From contig CBJMMB010000004.1 in NCBI GenBank assembly GCA_966430775.1, positions 1 to 64,000 on the forward strand: a stretch of DNA of 64,000 nucleotides. The letters run 5' to 3'. Source of the DNA: Dyella_B sp966430775 (lineage in GTDB: Bacteria; Pseudomonadota; Gammaproteobacteria; Xanthomonadales; Rhodanobacteraceae). Below the pieces are notes generated by a model. The model saw only the letters and a list, made by a program, of their open reading frames with translations, was not told the origin of the DNA and searched no databases. Each line of letters begins with the position of its first letter. Position 1 is the first letter of the stretch. This document shows positions 15,823 to 24,900 of the stretch, piece after piece. Both the position numbers and the translations under genes were made by a program.

Positions 15823-18800
15823 GTCCGTTCGAAGGGCGGCGGCAAGACGTCAGGCGAGCTACATCAATCCGTATCGGGCGAGCAAATACCTGTCGCGCTG
15901 GCGCAGGTGGAACATGTTTTCGAACACGGTCATGCCACGCCGGTGCCTGGCCACTTGTCGCGCCCCTGGGAAAACGCGCTGTCGGGGACGCAGGTTGGTC
16001 GTGCGGTACGTGCCGACGCACGGGCGCAGCTGACCGAGCCGGAGCATGGTACATACGCAAGAGGGTGGCGACCGGTCGCACAACGCGCCGCCACACTGCC
16101 GCGCATCCTGCTGCAGCCGACGATTCCGCAAGCCGTGCCGATCGGCCCCGGCGACGAACAGGGCATTGGCATCCACGTGCGCGAAGGTGGGGTGATGGTG
16201 AAGGTCGAAGCGTGGTCGCCGATGCAGATTGGCGATCTGCTCGAGCTGTTCTGGGGCGCGCCGGACGACCCGCAAAGCCCCGGTTACCCCGGAACCCCCG
16301 TCGCCAGCAAGACCCTGCTGTTTGCCGATGAGCTCAACAAGAGCGTGCTGCTGTCGGTGCCGCAGAGCGATGTGGTCGCCGGGTGGTTCAACGTGGTGTG
16401 CCGGGTGACGCGCGCGAACAACGGCTACCAGGAGTTGTCGCCGTTGCTGCGCGTGCTGGTCAAGCTCGACCGGCCCGGCGGCATCGACCCGGCGCCGGAC
16501 GAGAATCCCAACCTGGCCGCGCCGATCCTGCCGCCGAAAGTGATCAGCGGCGGCGTCGACGCCAGCTGGGCGTCGCGTGGCGTGCCGGTGACCATCCTGC
16601 CGTATCCGAACATGGCCATCGGCGATCGCATCCGGCTCAATTGGGGTGGCGCATTCGTCGAGTACACCCTTCGCAGCAGCAGCGAGGTCGATCAGCCGGT
16701 GACGTTGACCGTGGATGGCGCCACCATCCGCGCCGCCGGGGACAGTGACGCCCTGGTGCTGCGCTACCAGGTATACGATCTGGTGAACAACCGCTCCGGC
16801 TGGTCGCCTAGCACCTCAGTGGCGGTCGACGTGCATGGGAATGCGTTGTTCTTGCCCGAGGTGACCGATGCCGACGACAACGGCGTGATCGACCTGGCGC
16901 AACTGGGCGATGCGGATGTGCGGGTGCTGGTCACCGCGTTCGCGCCGGATTTCGCGGTGGGCGATACGGTCACCCTGCAATGGACCGGGCACACTGCCGA
17001 AGGCATGGCGGTGCCATACGAGGAGACGCAGCCGGTCACGCGCACGCCGGTGCAGACGCTGGAATTCTTCGTTCCTAACGCCAGCGTGGTGGCGCTCGCC
17101 GGCGGCGATGCGGTGGTGTCCTACAGCCTGCAGACCGGACGCAGTTCCAAGCAGGTGCGCGTGACCATCACAGGCGCCGTGGCGGCGCTGCCGGCGCCGA
17201 GCGTGGACGAAGCGCTGAACGGCGAACTGGACGCCACGCTGTCGCGCGCGACCGTGCGCATTGCGCCCTATCCGGGCATGAATGCGGGTGACGTGGTGAC
17301 GTTGATCTGGTCCGGTGTGCGTGCCGATGGCGAAACGCACCTGTACCAGATCGAGCGACAGATCAGCGGCAGTGCCGTGGGCAAGGAAGTGGTGTTGTCC
17401 GTGCCGGGCAGCGAGATTGCGCTGCTCGCCGGCGGCACGGTGCAACTGTGGTATGAGGTGACGCTCGGCGATGGCACGCCGTTGCGCCCCTCGCAGGCAC
17501 TGATGCTGCGCGTGAGCGAAGCACAAGCGGTCTTCCTGCCGGCCCCCACGGTCGACGAAGCACCCGACAACATGACGCTCGACCCGGACGCGGTCGATCT
17601 CTATGCCGAAGTGCGCATCCTGCCGTATCCGAACATGGCCATCGGCGATCGGGTGGACATGTATTGGGTCGGCAGCGGCGCCGGTGGCAACTTCAACGAC
17701 TGGATCACGATCCGAGCAGCCACGATCAACAAGCCGGTGCTGTTCGACGTGGACAAGGCATTCGTCACCGCCAACGACGGCGGTACGGTAACCATTCGCT
17801 ATACGGTGACGCCGCAGGGTGCGAACCCGCGTTCGTCGCTGCCGCGGACGTTGCGCGTTGGCGCTGCGCAGGAGGTCGTTCCGGCGATCGTTTCGGTCAG
17901 GGATGCCAATGGCGAGATTCCCGACGGCGGCAGCACGCCGGACACGACGGTGACGCTCAGCGGCACCGCCGCTATCGACCAGGCAATCGAACTGTTCGAC
18001 GACACCACCTCGCTGGGCATCATCGATGTGGATGGCGACGGCGTGTGGATGCGCACGGTGACGAGCCTTGCCGATGGCAACCATCGTTTCACCGTCAAGG
18101 CGCTGTATGGCAGCGAGCCGGTATCGCCGGCGTGGAGCTTTACCGTGGCCGCGCTGGTGGGTTTGGCCGCGCCGGTAGTGACCGAGGCCGATCCGTATAC
18201 CGACACGTTGAACCTGGTCAAGCCCGTCAATGGCGTGCATGTGGTGGTCGATTACGCCGGCATGGCGATCGGCGATGTAGTGACAATGATCTGGAAAGGT
18301 ACAGACGGAAGTGGAACGCAGTATCAGGCGGTGGAGGTCGAGACGCTTGGCCCCATTCCTTTCACGGTAGACAAGCCTGCGATTTCACCCAACGTCAACC
18401 GCACGGTGCGGGTTCTCTATACCGTCCGGCGGGCGGGTACGCCGGGAATTCCTGCGGTGGAATCGTCAGCGCTTGAGCTTTCGATCATCGATGACCAATT
18501 GTGGGATCAGTCGAGCTTCCATTCCGGTACCACCAGTTTTTTCCGTTGCGCCGCACGAACCAGCATCACGATTCCGGACGACTTGCCGGTTGGCGAAGTC
18601 ATTGAGACGACTGCTTCGATTGGGCCGAGCGCGTACACCGGTGTTTTGGTGGGAACGGATCCGTCGCATTATCGAATCAATCTTGCCGGTAGCCAGCCTG
18701 GAAGGTCGAGTGTGCTCTTCGCGACCCGTTTTCCAGGCATCGCATTTAGGGTTCTCTATAACGGCGCTCCGCAAATCTCTGGACCGGCGGGCGGTCCTAA

Positions 18801-19032
18801 AGGTGGCGTCTTCAACAACGCAGGAGCCAATGGACAGATCCAGTTCGTCAAGACCGGTCCCATAGCCTCCGGAGCAGTGCTTCAGGCTGGCGTGTTGGCG
18901 CAGTGGCAAGTGGGTGCCACGCGCGTGTACTACATGGGCTGGCAACTGATGAACGACATCACCATCAATGTGGTGAGGCGAAGCTCGACCCATGGCAAGC
19001 GCCGAACTTCCATGGCGCCTACCGAGGTTTGA
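15784..19032 (+). CDS. Large Ig-like repeat protein with MKKHNGNGH leader
   Basis: A 1082-residue protein without a hydrophobic signal peptide or any membrane segment. The N-terminus is MKKHNGNGHAHGQVRSKGGG, then ~90 residues of low similarity to anything recognised. From about residue 110 there are six units of ~110-120 residues with a recurring pattern: ILPYPNMAIGDRI or similar, then VxLxWxG, a PVxFxVPxxxV-type strand and VxVxYxV. PYPNMAIGD occurs exactly twice. Between the fifth and sixth unit is a different Ig-like domain (VTLSGTAAIDQAIELFDDTT, DGNHRFTVKAL). A C-terminal ~150-residue beta-rich domain has TSITIPDDLPVGEVIETTAS and a single cysteine in FFRCAAR. The repeat type occurs in bacterial adhesins; export route and function are unknown. 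A hairpin at 19129-19158 lies downstream. Confidence 0.75.
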   Translation: MKKHNGNGHAHGQVRSKGGGKTSGELHQSVSGEQIPVALAQVEHVFEHGHATPVPGHLSRPWENALSGTQVGRAVRADARAQLTEPEHGTYARGWRPVAQRAATLPRILLQPTIPQAVPIGPGDEQGIGIHVREGGVMVKVEAWSPMQIGDLLELFWGAPDDPQSPGYPGTPVASKTLLFADELNKSVLLSVPQSDVVAGWFNVVCRVTRANNGYQELSPLLRVLVKLDRPGGIDPAPDENPNLAAPILPPKVISGGVDASWASRGVPVTILPYPNMAIGDRIRLNWGGAFVEYTLRSSSEVDQPVTLTVDGATIRAAGDSDALVLRYQVYDLVNNRSGWSPSTSVAVDVHGNALFLPEVTDADDNGVIDLAQLGDADVRVLVTAFAPDFAVGDTVTLQWTGHTAEGMAVPYEETQPVTRTPVQTLEFFVPNASVVALAGGDAVVSYSLQTGRSSKQVRVTITGAVAALPAPSVDEALNGELDATLSRATVRIAPYPGMNAGDVVTLIWSGVRADGETHLYQIERQISGSAVGKEVVLSVPGSEIALLAGGTVQLWYEVTLGDGTPLRPSQALMLRVSEAQAVFLPAPTVDEAPDNMTLDPDAVDLYAEVRILPYPNMAIGDRVDMYWVGSGAGGNFNDWITIRAATINKPVLFDVDKAFVTANDGGTVTIRYTVTPQGANPRSSLPRTLRVGAAQEVVPAIVSVRDANGEIPDGGSTPDTTVTLSGTAAIDQAIELFDDTTSLGIIDVDGDGVWMRTVTSLADGNHRFTVKALYGSEPVSPAWSFTVAALVGLAAPVVTEADPYTDTLNLVKPVNGVHVVVDYAGMAIGDVVTMIWKGTDGSGTQYQAVEVETLGPIPFTVDKPAISPNVNRTVRVLYTVRRAGTPGIPAVESSALELSIIDDQLWDQSSFHSGTTSFFRCAARTSITIPDDLPVGEVIETTASIGPSAYTGVLVGTDPSHYRINLAGSQPGRSSVLFATRFPGIAFRVLYNGAPQISGPAGGPKGGVFNNAGANGQIQFVKTGPIASGAVLQAGVLAQWQVGATRVYYMGWQLMNDITINVVRRSSTHGKRRTSMAPTEV

Positions 19033-19075
19033 CTGCGCATAGCGTGGCCGGTTGGCGTGCCGGAACATGAAAATG

Positions 19076-19092
19076 GAACATGCGGCATGTTC
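19076..19092. promoter_or_regulatory. GAACATG-CGG-CATGTTC inverted repeat
   Basis: Seven-base perfect arms around CGG, with another direct GAACATG 14 bases upstream. It could be an operator or part of an mRNA end structure; nothing in the sequence decides between these. Confidence 0.35.
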
Positions 19093-19128
19093 GGCGCAAT
19101 GGTGCGCACGCCACGTTCAGTAGAACGC

Positions 19129-19158
19129 CGATGGCGCCGCCGAGCGACGGCGCCATCG
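19129..19158 (+). terminator. Strong hairpin after the Ig-repeat gene
   Basis: Eleven-base perfect stem CGATGGCGCCG / CGGCGCCATCG with an 8-base loop. There is no T-tract after it, so it is not a classical intrinsic terminator; it may stabilise the 3' end of the mRNA. Confidence 0.4.
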
Positions 19159-19321
19159 CATTGACCGCCAAAACTCTGGAGCGTCAAAGACGTCCTGTTC
19201 CAACCGTTTCACGATTCACAGGCAAGCGCATGCGTGGCGGTGGCGCTTGGCGGCGTAGCGGTTTCATGAATAGTTGCGTGTCAGTGCCAAGCCGACGTTG
19301 CACACGGTTGCGTAACGCAAG

Positions 19322-19396
19322 TCTCTCCCACCCTTCATTGCGGAAAGGATGCATCGTCATGAAAAAGCACAACGGTAATGGTCATTCCAACGGGCA
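19322..19396 (+). repeat. Shared leader/N-terminus block, copy 2
   Basis: The counterpart of 15749-15822: a C-rich stretch, then ATTGCGGAAAGGATGCATCG, the ATG and codons for MKKHNGNGHSNGQVRSK. Identity falls off abruptly after the RSK codons, where the two proteins become unrelated. Confidence 0.85.
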
Positions 19397-21920
19397 AGTC
19401 CGGTCGAAGGCGCGTGCCATTCCGGAGGGCTTGCAAGCGACTTTGGCCAAGAGAATTGCCGATACGCTGGCGCAATCTGCCGGTGCGTCAGTAGTCGGTA
19501 ATCGAAGGCTCGATTTGAAAACTGCGCTGGCAAACAAAAACGCGGCGCTGGCGCCGGTAGCCTCCATTAGGGTGGGCACGGGCGGAACTCAATATGGTCC
19601 GGACGCAACCGCAAGTGGGGATTACAGTAGTGCCTATGGGCACGCATCACGTGCTTTCTCGTTCAATTCAGCCGCCTTCGGAACCGGCGCTTACGCCAGC
19701 ACTGGTGATGCGGCTATAGCACTCGGTAGTAATGCAGCCGCTACGGCTTATTGTGCGCTTGCCGTTGGCAGCTCCGATCAGTCCAACGGTACCGGTCCGG
19801 CTGCTAGCGGCGACCTGTCTATTGCAGTCGGGACACGTAGTAGCGCGACCGGCGACAAGGCCATTGCGATCGGTTCGGCCGATGCCACAGGCACCACGGC
19901 CGGCGCAAATGACAGTATTGCGATTGGCTCTCTCGCCGTTGCCAGTGCAGCCGCCCTGGGCGGCGTAGTGCTGGGCGCCACGGCGATGGTGTCCGGCCAG
20001 AATGCCGCCGCGATGGGTTACGGCGCCAGCGCGTCCAACAACGGCGCCATGGCACTTGGCCCTAATGCCAGGGCGGCAAGCCTTTCTTCAACGGCGCTAG
20101 GTTCCCTCGCCATCGTCAATGCAGCGGCGACCAGCGCGGTGGCGTTGGGCGCCGGATCTTCGGTAGCGGCCGCGGGTATTGGCTCGGTTGCGTTGGGCCC
20201 TAACGCCGTGGCTGATCGTGCCAGCACAGTGTCGGTGGGCAGCGCCGGCAGCAGGCGCCAGGTCGTCAATATGGCGGCGGGCACGCAGGCTACCGACGCA
20301 GTCAACCTCAACCAACTGTCTCCCGTGGTAACGGCGCTCGGCGGCGGCGCGGCGATCGATCCGACCACCGGCGCGGTCACCGGTCCCGTCTACACGCTGG
20401 CCAACGGCGGCACGCAGACTACGCTCAGCGGCGCGCTGAGCGCGTTGGACCAGGCCGTGAGCGACAGTGCGGACACGCCTTACGTCGCCATCCGGTCGGG
20501 CAGCTACGCGACCGACCTGAATGCGCGGGCCGGCAACAGCGCGACGGCGGTGGGCGCCAATGCCAATGCGAGCGCGCAATCGGCGGTGGCGCTGGGCGGC
20601 AATACCGTCGCCGGCTACAACGCCATCGCGATCGGCACGCTGGCGGAAGGAACCGGACAAAGCAGCAGCGCGGTCGGCTTGCAAGCCAAGGCCAGCGGCC
20701 AGAACGCCTCGACGCTTGGCGCCTATGCCGTGGCGAGCGGGGCCAGTTCGACTGCGGTGGGCAATGGCGCTGCGGCGAGCGGCGTCGCGGCAACGGTGAT
20801 CGGCCAGGCGGCATCGGCCACGGGAAATTACGCCGTCGCCGCCGGCATCCAGGCCGGCGCCGTCGGCAGCAACACCATCGTCATCGGCGCCGGTGCGCTG
20901 TCCAACAAAGGCTCGGCCACGCTGGACGGCGATGGAAACATCGTCATCGGTTCCAATGCCTTGGTCGACAACGTCGGCGCGGGTGCGGTGGTGATCGGCC
21001 GCAATGCCAAAGTCAACAACAACGGTGGCGACAGCTCGGTAACAGGGGCGGGCGCGATCGCGCTTGGTGATGGCGCGACCGCCTATGGCAACACGGCCAC
21101 GGCGATCGGTCGCAATGCCTACACCGGTTACGCCGGCGGCGTCGCGCTGGGTGACAGCGCCAAAGTTCTGTCCGGCACCGCCTCGGTGGCGCTCGGCGCC
21201 AACACCCTGGCGGACGCGGACATGACCGTCTCCGTGGGCAACCGCTCCACCGGCTTGCGGCATCGCATCGTCAACATGGATGCCGGCCGCGAAACCTACG
21301 ATGCGATCAACGTGAATCAGCTGCAGCCGATCGTGACCTCACTCGGCGGCGGCGCAGCGATCGATGCGGTCACCGGAGCGGTCACCGGCCCCACCTACAC
21401 ACTGGCCAACGGTGGTGTGCAAACCACGCTCAGCGGCGCCTTGAGTGCCTTGGACCAGGCGCTCAGCGACGGCATTGGCGCAAGCGATCCGTACCTGATC
21501 GTCAACAGCAGCGGTCCAAACGCCACCGCGACCGGCAGCGATGCCATCGGCCTGGGCAGCGGCGCCAGCGCCAGCGGCCGTGCCGCGGTCGCGATCGGCT
21601 TCCATTCAGTGGCCAGCGCGGACGACACGGTGTCGGTGGGCAGCGCGGCGGTCAAGCGCAAGGTCGTCAACGTGGCCGCGGGCGATGTCTCGGCGAGCAG
21701 CACCGACGCGATCAACGGCACGCAGCTCAACGATGCCTATCAGCAGATCGACGCCTTGCAGGATGCCTTGAACAACAGCGGCGTGATCGATCCGGGCACC
21801 GGCACATCATTGGCCGTGACCTACGCCAGCAGCGCAAAGGACACGATCGCGCTGGGCAGCGCCGGACGGCCGGTGGAGATCATGAACGTGGCCACCGCCA
21901 CCGCGCCCAACGACGCGTGA
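19359..21920 (+). CDS. YadA-head repeat protein, 5' part of a frameshifted giant gene
   Basis: 853 residues ending at a premature TGA. It starts MKKHNGNGHSNGQVRSK, like the Ig-repeat protein, with the same AAAGGA box, and then a predicted helix (GLQATLAKRIADTLAQSAGA). No signal peptide is present. The body is built of YadA-like head repeats (AxALGxxAxAxGxxS type, e.g. AVALGGNTVAGYNAIAIGT) broken by neck or stalk insertions such as RQVVNMAAGTQATDAVNLNQ. Its last residues, VEIMNVATATAPNDA, stop where the paralogous unit further on reads DTDAVNLAQ. Adding one G at GCGTGA (21915-21920) restores DAVNL and fuses this frame to the next. Alternatively, the overlapping GTG could allow reinitiation. 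Confidence 0.8.
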   Translation: MKKHNGNGHSNGQVRSKARAIPEGLQATLAKRIADTLAQSAGASVVGNRRLDLKTALANKNAALAPVASIRVGTGGTQYGPDATASGDYSSAYGHASRAFSFNSAAFGTGAYASTGDAAIALGSNAAATAYCALAVGSSDQSNGTGPAASGDLSIAVGTRSSATGDKAIAIGSADATGTTAGANDSIAIGSLAVASAAALGGVVLGATAMVSGQNAAAMGYGASASNNGAMALGPNARAASLSSTALGSLAIVNAAATSAVALGAGSSVAAAGIGSVALGPNAVADRASTVSVGSAGSRRQVVNMAAGTQATDAVNLNQLSPVVTALGGGAAIDPTTGAVTGPVYTLANGGTQTTLSGALSALDQAVSDSADTPYVAIRSGSYATDLNARAGNSATAVGANANASAQSAVALGGNTVAGYNAIAIGTLAEGTGQSSSAVGLQAKASGQNASTLGAYAVASGASSTAVGNGAAASGVAATVIGQAASATGNYAVAAGIQAGAVGSNTIVIGAGALSNKGSATLDGDGNIVIGSNALVDNVGAGAVVIGRNAKVNNNGGDSSVTGAGAIALGDGATAYGNTATAIGRNAYTGYAGGVALGDSAKVLSGTASVALGANTLADADMTVSVGNRSTGLRHRIVNMDAGRETYDAINVNQLQPIVTSLGGGAAIDAVTGAVTGPTYTLANGGVQTTLSGALSALDQALSDGIGASDPYLIVNSSGPNATATGSDAIGLGSGASASGRAAVAIGFHSVASADDTVSVGSAAVKRKVVNVAAGDVSASSTDAINGTQLNDAYQQIDALQDALNNSGVIDPGTGTSLAVTYASSAKDTIALGSAGRPVEIMNVATATAPNDA

Positions 21921-24900
21921 ATCTCACCCAGTTGAACAGCGGGCTGGATGGTCTGCGCGGCGAACTGGGCGGCAACCTCAAATACGTGAAGATCGATTCG
22001 ACCGGCGCCGACGCCAATGCGGCCGCGCTCGATGCGATCGCGATCGGCTCGGCCGCGGTGGCATCGATCGAAGGTTCGCTTGCGGTCGGTGTCCGCGCGC
22101 GCGCGTCGGCGGCGCACGCGGTGGCGCTCGGCAGCGACAGCCTGGCCGATGAACTGCTGGCGGTATCGATCGGCAACAAGCCGGCCGGGCTCGCGCGCCG
22201 ATTGGTCAACCTGCAGGCCGGCACGCAAGCGGACAACGCAGTGAGCGTGAGCCAGCTGCAACCGGTGGTGGCGGCGCTGGGCGGCGGCGCGGCGATCGAT
22301 CCGGCCACGGGCGCAGTGACCGGACCCACCTACGACCTGCAGAACGGCGGCACGCAGACCAGCCTGGAGGCGGCGCTGAGCGCGCTGGACCAGGCAGTGA
22401 GCGACAGCAGCGCCAACATGCCGTATCTGGCGGTCAACAGCACCGGCGCGGATGCCGCAGCCAGCGGCACCGACGCGATCGGCCTGGGCAGCGGTGCGAG
22501 CGCCACGGGCAGGAACGCGGTGGCGATCGGCAAGGATGCGGTGGCCGATGCCGACGACACGGTGTCAGTCGGCTACGCGGGCGGCGAACGCAAGATCGTC
22601 CATGTCGCGGCGGGCGCGGTTTCCGCGGCCAGCACGGATGCGGTGACCGGTGAACAGCTTTACGCCACGAACCGGCAGATCGCCGCATTGAGCGACGCCC
22701 TCGACGGCAGTGGCCTGATCGATCCGGGCACCGGCGCTTCCCTGGCGGTGACCTACAGCAGCGCGTCGAAGAACACGGTGTTCCTCGGCAACCTCGGCAC
22801 GCCGGTGGAGATCATGAACGTCGGCACCGGCCTGGTGGATACGGATGCGGTGAACCTGGCGCAGATGAACGGCGCGGTGAACGGCCTGCGCGGTGAATTG
22901 AGCAACAACCTGGCCTACGTCAAGGTCAAGGCAACCGGGACCAATGCGCTTGCCAGCGGCAACAACTCGGTGGCGATCGGCTCGGCGGCCAGTTCAAGCG
23001 AAACCGGCTCGGTGGCGATCGGCACCGGTGCGCGTGCAAGCGGGCTCAATGCCGTGGCGCTTGGCGCCAATTCTTCGGCCAGCGGGGCTCGCACGGTATC
23101 GGTAGGCAGTCCCGGCAACGAACGCAGGATCGTCAACGTAGCCGATGGCGATATCAGTTCCGGCAGCACGGATGCGATTACCGGCGGGCAACTGTTCGAT
23201 GCGCTCGGTGCCCTGGCCGCGTCGCGCGCGAGCATTCTGGACGTCGAAAACGCGATCTATGCGATCGAAGGGGTGGAGGGGAACAATGTCGCTTCGCTCA
23301 ATGGCGGGGATTCCTCGTTGTACACCGCCTTGGCGTTCGGGGTGGCATCGAGCGCCTCCGGCACCGATACGGTGTCGTTTGGCTTGAGCGCGATTGCCCT
23401 GTCCGACAACGCCGTGGCGCTGGGCAGCAACAGCACCACCGGCGCGGGCCTGCCTTACGCGGTGTCGGTAGGGTCCGATGCGCAGACCACCGGCGCGCAA
23501 GCCATCGCCCTGGGCGCCCACGTCCAGGCCAACGCCGACAATGCGGTGGCCGTCGGCAACAACAACACCTGGGCACTGGGGGTCAGTTCGATTGCGATCG
23601 GCGACAACGCCCAGGATCGTGGCGCCGGCAGCGTGGCGATCGGCAAGGGCGCCAGGGCCTTGAATGGCACCGCCAATGTCGTCGTCATCGGTACGTCTGC
23701 GAGCATCGCGGCCAATCTGTCCAACGCCATTGCCTTGGGCGCCAATGCAAGCGTGGCGGCCGGCGCCGCCGGCGGCGTGGCGCTGGGGCAGGGTGCGGTG
23801 GCCAATCGCGGCAATGCGGTATCGCTGGGCGCCACCACCGGCAGCAGCCCCGTCGGTACGCGGCAGATCATCAATCTCTCGCCCGGTACGCAAGCGACCG
23901 ATGCGGTGAATGTGAGCCAGTTGCAAGGCGTGACCACGGCGCTGGGCGGTGGCGCAGGCGTCGGCGCGGACGGCAGCATCCTGCCGCCTTCGTATACGGT
24001 CGGTACTACGTCGTACGCCAACGTCGGCGCCGCCATCAGCGCCGTGGCGAGCATGGCGGGCACCGATCCCAACGCGGTGGCATACGATGGCGCAACCAAG
24101 GACACGGTCACGCTTGGCGGCGCCAGCGGCACCTTGCTGACCAACCTGAGCGCAGGCAGCGTCGGCGCAACCAGCACGGATGCCATCAACGGATCGCAAT
24201 TGTTCGGCACGGCGCAAAGCCTCGCCACCAGCCTGGGCGGTGGGGCCGCGGTGAATCCGAACGGCACCGTCAGTGCGCCGCTGTATGTGATCGGCAACAC
24301 GACAGCCAGCGACGTGGGCGCCGCGCTCAATAACCTGCGGACCGTCATCAATGGCCAATTGGCCGATTCCGGACTGGTGGATGCGGGCACCGGGCAGGCG
24401 ATCGCGGCGGTCACCTACGACAGCGCTTCGCAGAGCCGCGTGACCTTGGGCGGCAGCAGTGCGATTTCGCCGGTGCTGGTGACGAATGTGGCCGAGGGCA
24501 TGCTGTCGGAGACGAGCACGGATGCGGTAAGCGGCTCGCAATTGTTCGCCACCAATCTGACGGTGACCGAGCTGACGGATTCGCTGTCAAATGGCGGCGT
24601 CATCGATCCCTCCACCGGCCAATCGCTGGCGGTGACGTACACCAACAGCACCAAGCAAAACGTCATGCTGGGCACGGCGGGTACGCCGGTAACGATCTCG
24701 AACGTGGCGGCCGGCACGTTGTCGACCACCAGCATGGAAGCGGTGAACGGCGCGCAGCTCAATGCGACCAACCAGCAGATCGGTGACCTGGAAAATGCGC
24801 TGAGCAGTGGCGGCGTGCTCGATCCCTCTACCGGCGAATCGCTGGCGGTGACCTACACCAACAGCTCCAAACAAAATGTCTCGCTGGGCGCGGCGGGTAC

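Larger units (their letters stand above)
19033..19358. other. 326-bp gap between the two leader-tagged genes
   Basis: It holds two strong hairpins (listed separately), a repeated GAACATG, and at its right end the shared ribosome-binding block. No open frame with support. The next gene may have its own promoter here, but none could be fixed. Confidence 0.5.

Noticed and set aside
16816..18240. A 474-codon minus-strand frame opposite the Ig-repeat gene
   Set aside because: His/Arg-rich shadow of the Ig repeats without a start signal or domain.
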